DNA from: Phycisphaerae bacterium
GTDB lineage: Bacteria > Planctomycetota > Phycisphaerae > Sedimentisphaerales > Anaerobacaceae
NCBI GenBank assembly: GCA_012744475.1
Contig: JAAYBV010000070.1
Span: 50,894-114,893, forward strand
Direction of reading: 5' to 3'
DNA length: 64,000 nucleotides
Part shown: positions 40,821 to 48,017 of the stretch, piece after piece
Layout of the letters: each line of letters opens with the position of its first letter
Numbering within the stretch: the stretch's first letter is position 1
Notes under the pieces: model-generated
Seen by the model: the letters and a program-made list of their open reading frames with translations, nothing else
Databases searched by the model: none
Told to the model about the DNA's origin: nothing
Translations under genes and position numbers: made by a program

Positions 40821-41675
40821 ATGATGAAATCGACATTTATCGCGTTCGCGAGCATCGCAGGCGTCGTCCTCCTGGCGCAGGCGTGCATCGCAGAGGAACC
40901 CACGCAGTACAAGCTCGTCTGGGCGGACGAGTTCGACAAGGACGGCCCGCCCGATCCGAACAACTGGATCTACGAGCAGGGCTTCGTTCGCAACGAGGAG
41001 CTGCAATGGTACCAGCCGGACAACGCGCGCTGCGAAGACGGCCTGCTCATCATCGAGGCCCGGCGCGAGCGCAAGCCCAACCCGGACCATGACGCCAACA
41101 GCAACAACTGGCGTCGCAGCCGGCAGTTCGCCGAATACACATCCGCCTGCCTCAAGACGTCCGGGTTGCACAACTGGACCTTCGGGCGGTTCGAGATGCG
41201 CGGGCGTATCGACACGCGTGCCGGCCTGTGGCCCGCCTTCTGGACGCTCGGCTCAGCGCGAAGCTGGCCCGGCTGTGGCGAGATCGACATCATGGAATAC
41301 TATCGCGGCCTGCTCCTGGCCAACGCCTGCTGGGCAAGTGAGCGCAGGTGGGTCGGCATCTGGGACGATCTGAAGAAGCCGATCAGCACCTTTGGCAATC
41401 CCGCCCAGTGGTCGTCGAAGTTCCACATCTGGCGCATGGACTGGGACAAGAACAACATCAGGCTTTACGTCGACGACGAGCTGCTGAACACGATCGAGCT
41501 GGGCGAAACGATCAACCGCACGCCCGACCAGGCCAACCCCTTCCACGAGCCGCACTACATCCTGCTCAACCTCGCCATCGGCGGCGCCAATGGCGGCGAC
41601 CCCTCCCCCACCGAATTCCCCGCCCGCTTCGAAATCGACTACGTCCGCGTCTACCAGAAATGGTCTCAGAACTGA
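40821..41675 (+). CDS. Secreted glycoside hydrolase family 16 protein
   Basis: This 284-aa protein has a signal peptide (TFIAFASIAGVVLLAQACIA) and a GH16 beta-sandwich: 'LVWADEFDKDGPPDPNNWIY', 'YTSACLKTSGLHNWTFGRFE' and the catalytic ExDxxE in 'SWPGCGEIDIMEYYRG'. A C-terminal 'EIDYVRVYQK' follows. The family cleaves beta-1,3/1,4-glucans or galactans; the exact target is not evident. It begins 21 nt after the GH127 gene and closes the plus-strand carbohydrate group. Confidence 0.93.
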   Translation: MMKSTFIAFASIAGVVLLAQACIAEEPTQYKLVWADEFDKDGPPDPNNWIYEQGFVRNEELQWYQPDNARCEDGLLIIEARRERKPNPDHDANSNNWRRSRQFAEYTSACLKTSGLHNWTFGRFEMRGRIDTRAGLWPAFWTLGSARSWPGCGEIDIMEYYRGLLLANACWASERRWVGIWDDLKKPISTFGNPAQWSSKFHIWRMDWDKNNIRLYVDDELLNTIELGETINRTPDQANPFHEPHYILLNLAIGGANGGDPSPTEFPARFEIDYVRVYQKWSQN

Positions 41676-41682
41676 CGCCGGC

Positions 41683-43743
41683 TCAGCGTAGAATCGCCTT
41701 GCGGACGGAGAAGGCGTCGTTGCCGGAGAAGAGGAGGTGGCAGGTTCGGCCGTCTTGGCTCATCCATTTGGTGGGGAAGGTGCTGGTTTCGCCGGGGCCG
41801 ACGTCCCACGCCTCCGTGTAGAAGGCGGTGCGCCAAGGGCCCCACGGCTCAGGGGCTTCATAGACACCGAAACCGCCCTGGAAACGCGGCCCGCGTTCGT
41901 CGGTGCTGAAGGGAAGGATCTGGCACCACAGATATCGCCTCAGTCCGGCGTTGTAACTGACGCCGCTGCGACAGCACCGGCCCGGATTCACGAACACAGC
42001 CCCCCTGTCGCGGATGTCTTTCGTCCAGAGCGGCGCGCCCTCCGCATCCAGCCCTTTGAAGAACTCATACGCCTTCCGCTGTCGGATACTGTCTCTGTGG
42101 ACGCGGGCCATGACCATGCGGTCGGCCGGCTCGTAGGCGCTGTCGCTGTCGCTCGAATAGACGTAGACAAACTCATCCCGCGCGTCCGAATAGTCTCGGC
42201 CGAAGTTCAGGAACGTCGGAGCGCCGAAACTGGTCTCGAACTTCCAGCCGCACCACTGCCACGTCTTGCCGTGATCGGGGGACCATGCCAGCTGTGAATT
42301 GACCACGTTTCGTACGAGCATATACAGCACGCCATCGACGCAGAGCATCCCGCTGGCCTTCGGGCCGGAACGACCATCCCCCCGCCGCTCACCCGTCTCG
42401 CTTCGGACATTCACCCCTGTGAAATCCTCCGGCCCGCCGGCGATTCTGGCCAGACCCAGGCTCAGCTTCTGGTCCACCTTCGGCTCGAAGCCCCAGCCAT
42501 CCCCATAGGCAGCATACAGATTGTCGTCGTCGGCCCAGGTGATGGGCCAGTTGTCGCTGCCCTCGGCGGCGCGAACGATGGCGTCTGCGGGCGCCCATTC
42601 GATCTTGCTGATGACGCTGCTGGCGGGATACGGCGCTCCGGGCCATTGGCCGCGATTCTTGACCGACAGCGCGATCGGCTCAATGAACGGCTCAATCGGA
42701 GCGTAATGTGGGCTTCGTGCCCCTGGGAACGACTTGCCCGCTCGCGCGACCACCACGTCCAGCGAAGGGATGACCACGATCAGACTGTCGTAGAGCCCCC
42801 ACGACCAATAGGCGTCGCGCGGAACGTTCTTCATAGTGCCATCGGCGTTGTTCCACCACAGCAGTCCGTAATGATCCGACGCGTTGCCATAGTCCTCCTG
42901 CTTGAGAACCGGCAGACCCTTGATCCCATGCGGCACGATGCGTGCGGCGTCGACAAACCACGATGGAATGAGTTGTCGATCGCGCCAGCGTCCCTGGCGC
43001 AGATACAGAACGCCGATTCGCGCCATGGCATCGACGTTGGCGTGGATGCCCGCGCCGAATTCGCGTCGGGCCACGCCCTCGATCTCTCTCGCCCGGTAGG
43101 CGTTGGCCCGCCACCGCAGATCGTTTCGCTCGATGCCGAGAGGTGAGAAGACCCGCTCGAACATCACCTCCTGCAAGTCGCGCTGGTAGATCAGCGTGAT
43201 GCACTCGGCCAGCCAGTTCGGGCCGCCGTCGCTGTAGGACCACTTCGTGCCCGGCTCGAAGAGCAGCTCGGTGTAACCGCCGTTCTTGTCGAAACCCGCG
43301 GTCTGCGTCGCCAAATGGAAAAGCGTGATCTTCTCCAGCCACCCCTTGTCCGCATTGGCCGAGGGAGGCGTGCCGAAGAAGGGATGGTACTTCGCCGCTG
43401 GATCGTGCGGGCCGGCGATCTTGCCATCGCCCAGAGCCAGGCCGACCGCTGTAACGCCGATGGCCTTGGTCGAGGATTTCAGATCGTATGTCTGCTTCTG
43501 ATCGCCCCACCGCATCACGACCTCGCCGTGCCGAATCACCAAGCCGGAGCCCTCGCCTGTCAAGGCATAGTCTCTGGCTCTCTCCAGCAGCGCCTCGTCC
43601 ATGCCCACTTCGTGGGGCGCCGTCGTTTTCCAGTCCGGCCCCGGCCAGACGGCTATGTCATCCCGCCCCTGCGACCGCACGCCGCAGGCCAGAACGCAGA
43701 CCACGCCGACACGCAAGATGCTGTAAAGCAAGCTCCGATCCAT
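41683..43743 (-). CDS. Secreted two-domain protein: serine beta-lactamase-like hydrolase plus DUF4185-like domain
   Basis: I start at ATG 43743 (MDRSLLYSILRVGVVCVLAC), a signal peptide; the frame before it lacks support. The N-terminal ~400 residues are class C beta-lactamase/penicillin-recognising type: SxxK in 'YDLKSSTKAIGVTAVGLALG' and the Tyr motif 'TKWSYSDGGPNWLAECITLI'. The C-terminal ~270 residues resemble DUF4185/BNR-type beta-propellers ('NLYAAYGDGWGFEPKVDQKL', 'RSGPKASGMLCVDGVLYMLV', 'YNAGLRRYLWCQILPFSTDE'). The fusion suggests an esterase or amidase with a sugar-binding or sialidase-like partner. It converges with the GH16 gene. Confidence 0.78.
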   Translation of the reverse strand: MDRSLLYSILRVGVVCVLACGVRSQGRDDIAVWPGPDWKTTAPHEVGMDEALLERARDYALTGEGSGLVIRHGEVVMRWGDQKQTYDLKSSTKAIGVTAVGLALGDGKIAGPHDPAAKYHPFFGTPPSANADKGWLEKITLFHLATQTAGFDKNGGYTELLFEPGTKWSYSDGGPNWLAECITLIYQRDLQEVMFERVFSPLGIERNDLRWRANAYRAREIEGVARREFGAGIHANVDAMARIGVLYLRQGRWRDRQLIPSWFVDAARIVPHGIKGLPVLKQEDYGNASDHYGLLWWNNADGTMKNVPRDAYWSWGLYDSLIVVIPSLDVVVARAGKSFPGARSPHYAPIEPFIEPIALSVKNRGQWPGAPYPASSVISKIEWAPADAIVRAAEGSDNWPITWADDDNLYAAYGDGWGFEPKVDQKLSLGLARIAGGPEDFTGVNVRSETGERRGDGRSGPKASGMLCVDGVLYMLVRNVVNSQLAWSPDHGKTWQWCGWKFETSFGAPTFLNFGRDYSDARDEFVYVYSSDSDSAYEPADRMVMARVHRDSIRQRKAYEFFKGLDAEGAPLWTKDIRDRGAVFVNPGRCCRSGVSYNAGLRRYLWCQILPFSTDERGPRFQGGFGVYEAPEPWGPWRTAFYTEAWDVGPGETSTFPTKWMSQDGRTCHLLFSGNDAFSVRKAILR

Positions 43744-43908
43744 GGTTGCGCTCCAATCAGTCTGCCAAATGCGGCGGGCTATCGCGACATGGCGATGATA
43801 GAGGATGGGCAGGCGGCGAACAAGGGCCAAATGCAACCGTTACCAGGAACCTGCGGCCGGCCTTAAACAGGTAGACGCAAGGACGTCAATCAATGAAAGG
43901 GTACGACG

Positions 43909-44373
43909 ATGACACGACAAAGACTCATTCCGATGGCAATCGTTGCGGCGGTGCTGTGTGCGCTGCTGATCGCGCCGGCCCCCGCAGGAGCAAGAACAAG
44001 CGGTGGCGTGGTCATTTCGCCGCACGGCGGCTTCGGCATCTGGATTGGTCGCGATGCCGACAGGCACGGCCATCATCGGCCCTTCTACGGGCCGATGAGT
44101 CCGGGCCCGTGGCGACGTCCATACCCGCGTGTTTGGGCGCCCTCTCCAAGGGTTGTGGTCGTTCCGCCTCCGGTCATTGGGCCGGTAGTGATCCCTCCGC
44201 CGGTGGTTGTCGAGCCGCAACCGGTAACGATCACGGTCTGGATCACCAACTCCAACGGATCGATGACGTCCGTTCAGTTGACCAGAGAAGGCGCATGGTA
44301 CAGGGGTCCGAACGGAGAGTACTACACGACCATGCCGACCAACGAGCAACTCAGAGCCCTTTATGGCTTCTGA
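43909..44373 (+). CDS. Secreted proline-rich protein with C-terminal GPNGEYY motif
   Basis: This 154-aa product has a signal peptide (LIPMAIVAAVLCALLIAPAP), a His/Gly/Pro-rich section ('HHRPFYGPMSPGPWRRPYPR'), a Pro/Val linker and a C-terminal beta segment ('VWITNSNGSMTSVQLTREGA', 'WYRGPNGEYYTTMPTNEQLR'). That C-terminal pattern recurs in DUF6515-like planctomycete secreted proteins. It is probably periplasmic or cell-wall associated. The function is unknown. Confidence 0.7.
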   Translation: MTRQRLIPMAIVAAVLCALLIAPAPAGARTSGGVVISPHGGFGIWIGRDADRHGHHRPFYGPMSPGPWRRPYPRVWAPSPRVVVVPPPVIGPVVIPPPVVVEPQPVTITVWITNSNGSMTSVQLTREGAWYRGPNGEYYTTMPTNEQLRALYGF

Positions 44374-44465
44374 TCATGATCCTCCAAAATCCCACCTGGC
44401 TCGCGCATCCGACCTGAAAGAGCCACGCAGCCTGGGACACTCGCCACGAATGTCCCAACGAACGG

Positions 44466-44490
44466 GACGCCCGACCTCCAGTCGGGCGTC
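44466..44490 (+). terminator. Strong hairpin, probable terminator
   Basis: GACGCCCGAC (44466-44475) pairs perfectly with GTCGGGCGTC (44481-44490) around a 5-nt loop, 93 bp after the secreted-protein stop. Only a short T-poor tail follows, so it may be rho-assisted. Confidence 0.5.
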
Positions 44491-44561
44491 TCCATTGCGC
44501 CGCGACATCACGCAGACCATCCTCATCGAAAATGATTACACACAATACGTAATTCCCACAA

Positions 44562-44591
44562 TTGACGCGAGCACGTCAAAGCTCATACAAT
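44562..44591 (+). promoter_or_regulatory. Promoter with dyad over the -35, upstream of the metallo-hydrolase
   Basis: TTGACG (44562-44567), an 18-bp spacer and TACAAT (44586-44591) form a good promoter. TTGACG and CGTCAA (44574-44579) also make a perfect dyad overlapping the -35, which suggests an operator. The leader to the ATG at 44995 would be about 400 nt. I see no gene in that stretch (44592-44994), which is AT-richer than its surroundings. A minus-strand frame across it looks like chance. Confidence 0.5.
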
Positions 44592-44994
44592 GCGTCACGC
44601 TGCAAGTGCAAATTGAACCCTAATGATCAGTTTTCAACGGACTGAAATCAAGGCACTCGGCAGCAGGGAGGCACGGGGTGATGAAGAGAGAAATGCTCCC
44701 ATGTCTCCCTTTTTCACGTAGAGCGGCGTTTGCAGGATCGCGTATGTGCCGCTGTGCCTTATCTTTCTGGTCACCGGCTTTTCGCGTGTCTTGCAGACGC
44801 AGATCATCATAGTCGAACCTCGGCGTTCATTATCGTTCGGGCTGTGAGCACGGAGGCTTGCGGCCCTTATTTTTAGGTCGCGCTTTTGCGCCACCACAGA
44901 TTGGGCGCCTGGTAATGTCTTGGGTCTTGAGACGTTGCCGGCATGCGCGCGACGAACTTGACCCGGAGAGGTGCTCGCGATACCCTCTGTCACG

Positions 44995-45792
44995 ATGGAT
45001 TCCGGGCGTACCAGTGCGATCGGAGATGCGACAACCACATTAACGTGTGGAGACAACTACGTTTATGTCCACGCGTATGCCGATCGCCGGGCCTTCGTGG
45101 TGGACCCGGCTGACGCCGGGATGGTCGGGCGCACCGTCGCGGCACAGAAACTGGCTGTGACAACCGTGTTGCTGACGCACCATCATGGCGACCACACCGC
45201 AGGGCTGGCCGAGCTGCAATCCATGATCGGCTGTCGGGTCGTCGGCTCCGACAAGAGGAGGATCGCCGGCATCGACCGGCTCGTTCGCGACGGCGACGTG
45301 GTGGCGTTGAACGGCCGAACCCTTCAAGTCATTGGCACGCCTGGACATACGACCACGTCCGTCTGCTACTACCTGCCGCCTCTGGCGAAGGGAGAGCCCG
45401 GCGTCGTTTTCACAGGCGATACGCTGTTTGTCGGCGGCTGCGGCAGACCGATGGAATGCGACGCCCGCGTGCTATGGGAGTCGCTGATGCGGCTGGCCGC
45501 CCTGCCTGATGAGACCCTGGTCTATTGCGGGCACGACTACACAGCGGAAAACTACGAGTTCGCGCTCAGCATCGAGCCCGACAATCATGCTGTGCGGCAA
45601 CAGATGCACGAAGCGACCCAGGATGCAGCGCGGGGCCGCCCGACTGTGCCGTCGACCATCGCCCGAGAGAGAGCGACAAACATTTTCCTGCGAGCGGGTG
45701 AGTCAACCGTCAAAGCTGCCCTGGGCATGATCGAGGCGAGCCCCGAGCGGGTGTTCGCGGAACTGCGCCTGCGCAAGAACCTTTTTGGCTGA
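44995..45792 (+). CDS. Hydroxyacylglutathione hydrolase-type metallo-beta-lactamase-fold protein
   Basis: This ~265-aa product has the MBL motif 'LLTHHHGDHTAGLAELQSMI', 'VIGTPGHTTTSVCYYLPPLA', 'VVFTGDTLFVGGCGRPMECD' and 'TLVYCGHDYTAENYEFALSI', plus the glyoxalase-II C-terminal helices. It fits GloB, which hydrolyses S-lactoylglutathione to lactate, although planctomycetes may use another thiol. The start is uncertain: ATG 44995 is preferred, with a GTG at 44971 also possible. It is followed 6 nt later by a secreted protein. Confidence 0.85.
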   Translation: MDSGRTSAIGDATTTLTCGDNYVYVHAYADRRAFVVDPADAGMVGRTVAAQKLAVTTVLLTHHHGDHTAGLAELQSMIGCRVVGSDKRRIAGIDRLVRDGDVVALNGRTLQVIGTPGHTTTSVCYYLPPLAKGEPGVVFTGDTLFVGGCGRPMECDARVLWESLMRLAALPDETLVYCGHDYTAENYEFALSIEPDNHAVRQQMHEATQDAARGRPTVPSTIARERATNIFLRAGESTVKAALGMIEASPERVFAELRLRKNLFG

Positions 45793-45798
45793 GCCACG

Positions 45799-46698
45799 AT
45801 GCGAAAATCGACCATCCTCTATCTTGTCCTATTGCTGTGTACGTTCGGAGGGTCTTCCTGTGTTTCTCTGGCGTGGTCGAGCGAGTTCGAACCAGGAATC
45901 CAGGTCGGCACGATTCAGAGCCCGCTGATCCGCGAGGCTTCCGGCATTGCTGCCAGCCGGAAGAACGCCGACGTGCTCTGGGTGCACAACGACTCGGGGG
46001 ACGCGCCCCGCGTGTATGCGATCGACACGCAGGGCAAGCTTTTGGGAGTCTGCACCGTCGTCGGAGCCTTGGCGAGAGACTGGGAGGATATTGCCGTCGG
46101 CCCGGGGCCGGACCCGAATCAGCAGTATCTCTACATCGGAGACGTCGGTGACAACCTCGCGGCGTACCCGTCTGTGCGGGTCTACAGGGTCCCGGAGCCC
46201 GATGCCGACGCGACCCGCCCATTCAATGAGATGTCCGTCGGTCCCGCCGAGACGATCGAACTGACCTATCCCGATGGTCCGCGCGACGCCGAGACGCTCC
46301 TGGTGGACCCTCTCACACAGGACATCTACATCATCACCAAACGGGATTGGCTTGCCTGCAAGGTCTACCGTGCGGCCGCCCCCCACTCCACCATCAGAGC
46401 GAGGGTTTTGGAGAAGGTTGCGATCCTGCCCTGGGGTCTTGCGGTCGCCGGCGACGTCTCGCCTGATGGCCGGCGGATCATCGTCAGAGGCCCATACAAT
46501 GCGTCCCTGTGGGTCCGGCCGGAAGGAGAGCCGCTTTGGAAGGCCTTTGAGGGCAAGCACGTCGGGATCCCGCTCATAGGCGAGCCACAGGGTGAAGGCA
46601 TCTGCTTTGACGGCAAAGGCCTGGGATATTTCACCCTGAGCGAGAAGGCCAATCCCCCACTGTACTACTTCGCGCCCTCCGTCCCAAAGCCCGACTGA
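45799..46698 (+). CDS. Secreted beta-propeller-like protein
   Basis: This 299-aa product has a signal peptide (STILYLVLLLCTFGGSSCVS), then repeated beta-blade-like strings ('EASGIAASRKNADVLWVHND', 'AETLLVDPLTQDIYIITKRD', 'GIPLIGEPQGEGICFDGKGL'). It resembles SdiA-regulated/esterase-like propeller proteins. No enzyme motif is certain. It lies immediately downstream of the metallo-hydrolase and is probably co-transcribed. Confidence 0.7.
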   Translation: MRKSTILYLVLLLCTFGGSSCVSLAWSSEFEPGIQVGTIQSPLIREASGIAASRKNADVLWVHNDSGDAPRVYAIDTQGKLLGVCTVVGALARDWEDIAVGPGPDPNQQYLYIGDVGDNLAAYPSVRVYRVPEPDADATRPFNEMSVGPAETIELTYPDGPRDAETLLVDPLTQDIYIITKRDWLACKVYRAAAPHSTIRARVLEKVAILPWGLAVAGDVSPDGRRIIVRGPYNASLWVRPEGEPLWKAFEGKHVGIPLIGEPQGEGICFDGKGLGYFTLSEKANPPLYYFAPSVPKPD

Positions 46699-46717
46699 GG
46701 GTTTTCGGGGGTTTCCA

Positions 46718-46760
46718 CGGAGGTTTCACCGCATGTCATCGCGCCGACAAACCTCCGTTT
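46718..46760 (+). terminator. Inverted repeat, possible terminator
   Basis: CGGAGGTTT (46718-46726) pairs with AAACCTCCG (46749-46757) across a 22-nt loop and is followed by TTT. It is 19 bp after the propeller gene stop. The long loop makes the call weak. Confidence 0.35.
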
Positions 46761-46957
46761 AACGTCCGGAAAACGCCTCCCTCCGCTTGCCGACGCCTCT
46801 CTGGGGCGGTTGCGGCCGTTTGGACTTGGCGAAAAGCCCGGTATATTTTATGTGAGGCGCGGTTTCGGCCGATTTCTGAAATGGCCATTCTCTCGATGGT
46901 CGGCGACCGTCTCGCCACGAGGCGGCGTCAATCAGACATGACGGGCTATCAGTAGGG

Positions 46958-47470
46958 ATGGAGAACATGCGGGCGCGAACGACAAGGGTTGAGTTCCTGA
47001 TCGTCACGGCGGGGCTTCTGGTGCTCCTGTTCTGCAGCCAGCCGCCGCAGTCCGGAAATGCGGAAGTGGGCTACCTGCCCGCTGGCTCGGAGAATCCCTC
47101 TGAGCCGCGTGAGGCCCCCCCCTCTGCGACCGACGTGAACGACCTGCCCGAGCTTCTGACGCAGCCTCAGGAGGGTGTCGAACCAGGCGGTTCCGACGCA
47201 GGACCTGACCCAGCGAACGAAAGCCTCCCGACCCAGCCGCCGGCCCCTCGCATCGGGGCTGTCGACGCCAGGAACATCGGTCAGTCGTCCTACAACAATG
47301 TCATGTACGGCGACGTTACAGTGAGATGGGTCTGGAACGGCAGCAAATTCGTCCCGCAGAGGGTCTGCGTCGTGAAGGAAAAGGACGGCGTCAGCAGCGT
47401 CTGGAGTCTCGATCAGCCCGGCAACGCCGTTGTGTCCGAAATCCCACGGAGTCCCGGAGCGCCTCGATAA
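46958..47470 (+). CDS. Secreted/membrane-anchored protein with proline-rich linker
   Basis: ATG 46958 (or ATG 46967, which has GGAG just upstream) begins a 170-aa protein with a hydrophobic N-terminus ('VEFLIVTAGLLVLLFCSQPP'). A long disordered Pro/Glu/Ser linker and a small C-terminal beta domain ('NNVMYGDVTVRWVWNGSKFV') follow. No known family. A promoterless 259-bp gap separates it from the propeller gene. Confidence 0.55.
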   Translation: MENMRARTTRVEFLIVTAGLLVLLFCSQPPQSGNAEVGYLPAGSENPSEPREAPPSATDVNDLPELLTQPQEGVEPGGSDAGPDPANESLPTQPPAPRIGAVDARNIGQSSYNNVMYGDVTVRWVWNGSKFVPQRVCVVKEKDGVSSVWSLDQPGNAVVSEIPRSPGAPR

Positions 47471-48017
47471 GAGGCCGCCGTCATTTCCGCCGGCGCAGGA
47501 CGCCGAGCCGAACGGTCGGCTGACACAGCATCCGCAGGCGCCCCCTGCTTCGGCCTCCCCCACGCCAGTTTGGTCAGGACCTCACTGTGTTCCAAGAGCT
47601 GATTTTTTTCGCGTCGTGATCTGTTGCATCCGTTTGCTGCGCATGGTATAAGTGAGTACGATCAAAGTGTGCCCGGTGCTCCTTGGGCATATGGCCGCGG
47701 GTAGACAGAGGGCGATATGGTCGGTTTCGGAGGCCTCGGGGTATGGGTCGAGGGCAGATGCACTTCGGGAGAGATAGTTCTTCTTCAGGCGGCTCCTCTG
47801 CATCCCTAAGGTACCGCCGCGCAATTCCTTATGCTTGATTTCCTTCAGGAAGGAGGTGGTCGAGCCGATAGTTCTATCGTGTAGTGCGACTCTCAGACAG
47901 TCGGATCGCCGCCGAGAGGTGCCAGAGTATCGGACACCCACGTCGGCGGCCCACTGCCCGGGTGTTCGGTCAAATGGCCTGTCACTGTTTGTATGTTTTC
48001 TTGAAGGAGGACCTGCA
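47471..48017 (+). other. Long leader of the LamG gene
   Basis: These 547 bp have no credible gene. They hold the promoter at 47624-47652 and then a ~360-nt untranslated leader ending in a GAAGGAGG ribosome site before 48018. A second AGGAGG (47850-47855) is not followed by a usable start in the gene frame. Leaders this long may carry regulatory structure; none was recognised. Confidence 0.5.
47624..47652 (+). promoter_or_regulatory. Promoter upstream of the LamG gene
   Basis: TTGCAT (47624-47629), a 17-bp spacer and TATAAG (47647-47652) form a promoter in an AT-richer patch. It is the nearest good one to the LamG gene. Confidence 0.6.

Noticed and set aside
44634..45056. 140-aa minus-strand frame upstream of the metallo-hydrolase
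   Set aside because: It overlaps the hydrolase start and promoter leader; the composition is not protein-like and no ribosome site was seen.
47835..48017. N-terminal extension of the LamG protein
   Set aside because: The signal peptide starts at 48018 behind GAAGGAGG; the extension is Arg-rich.
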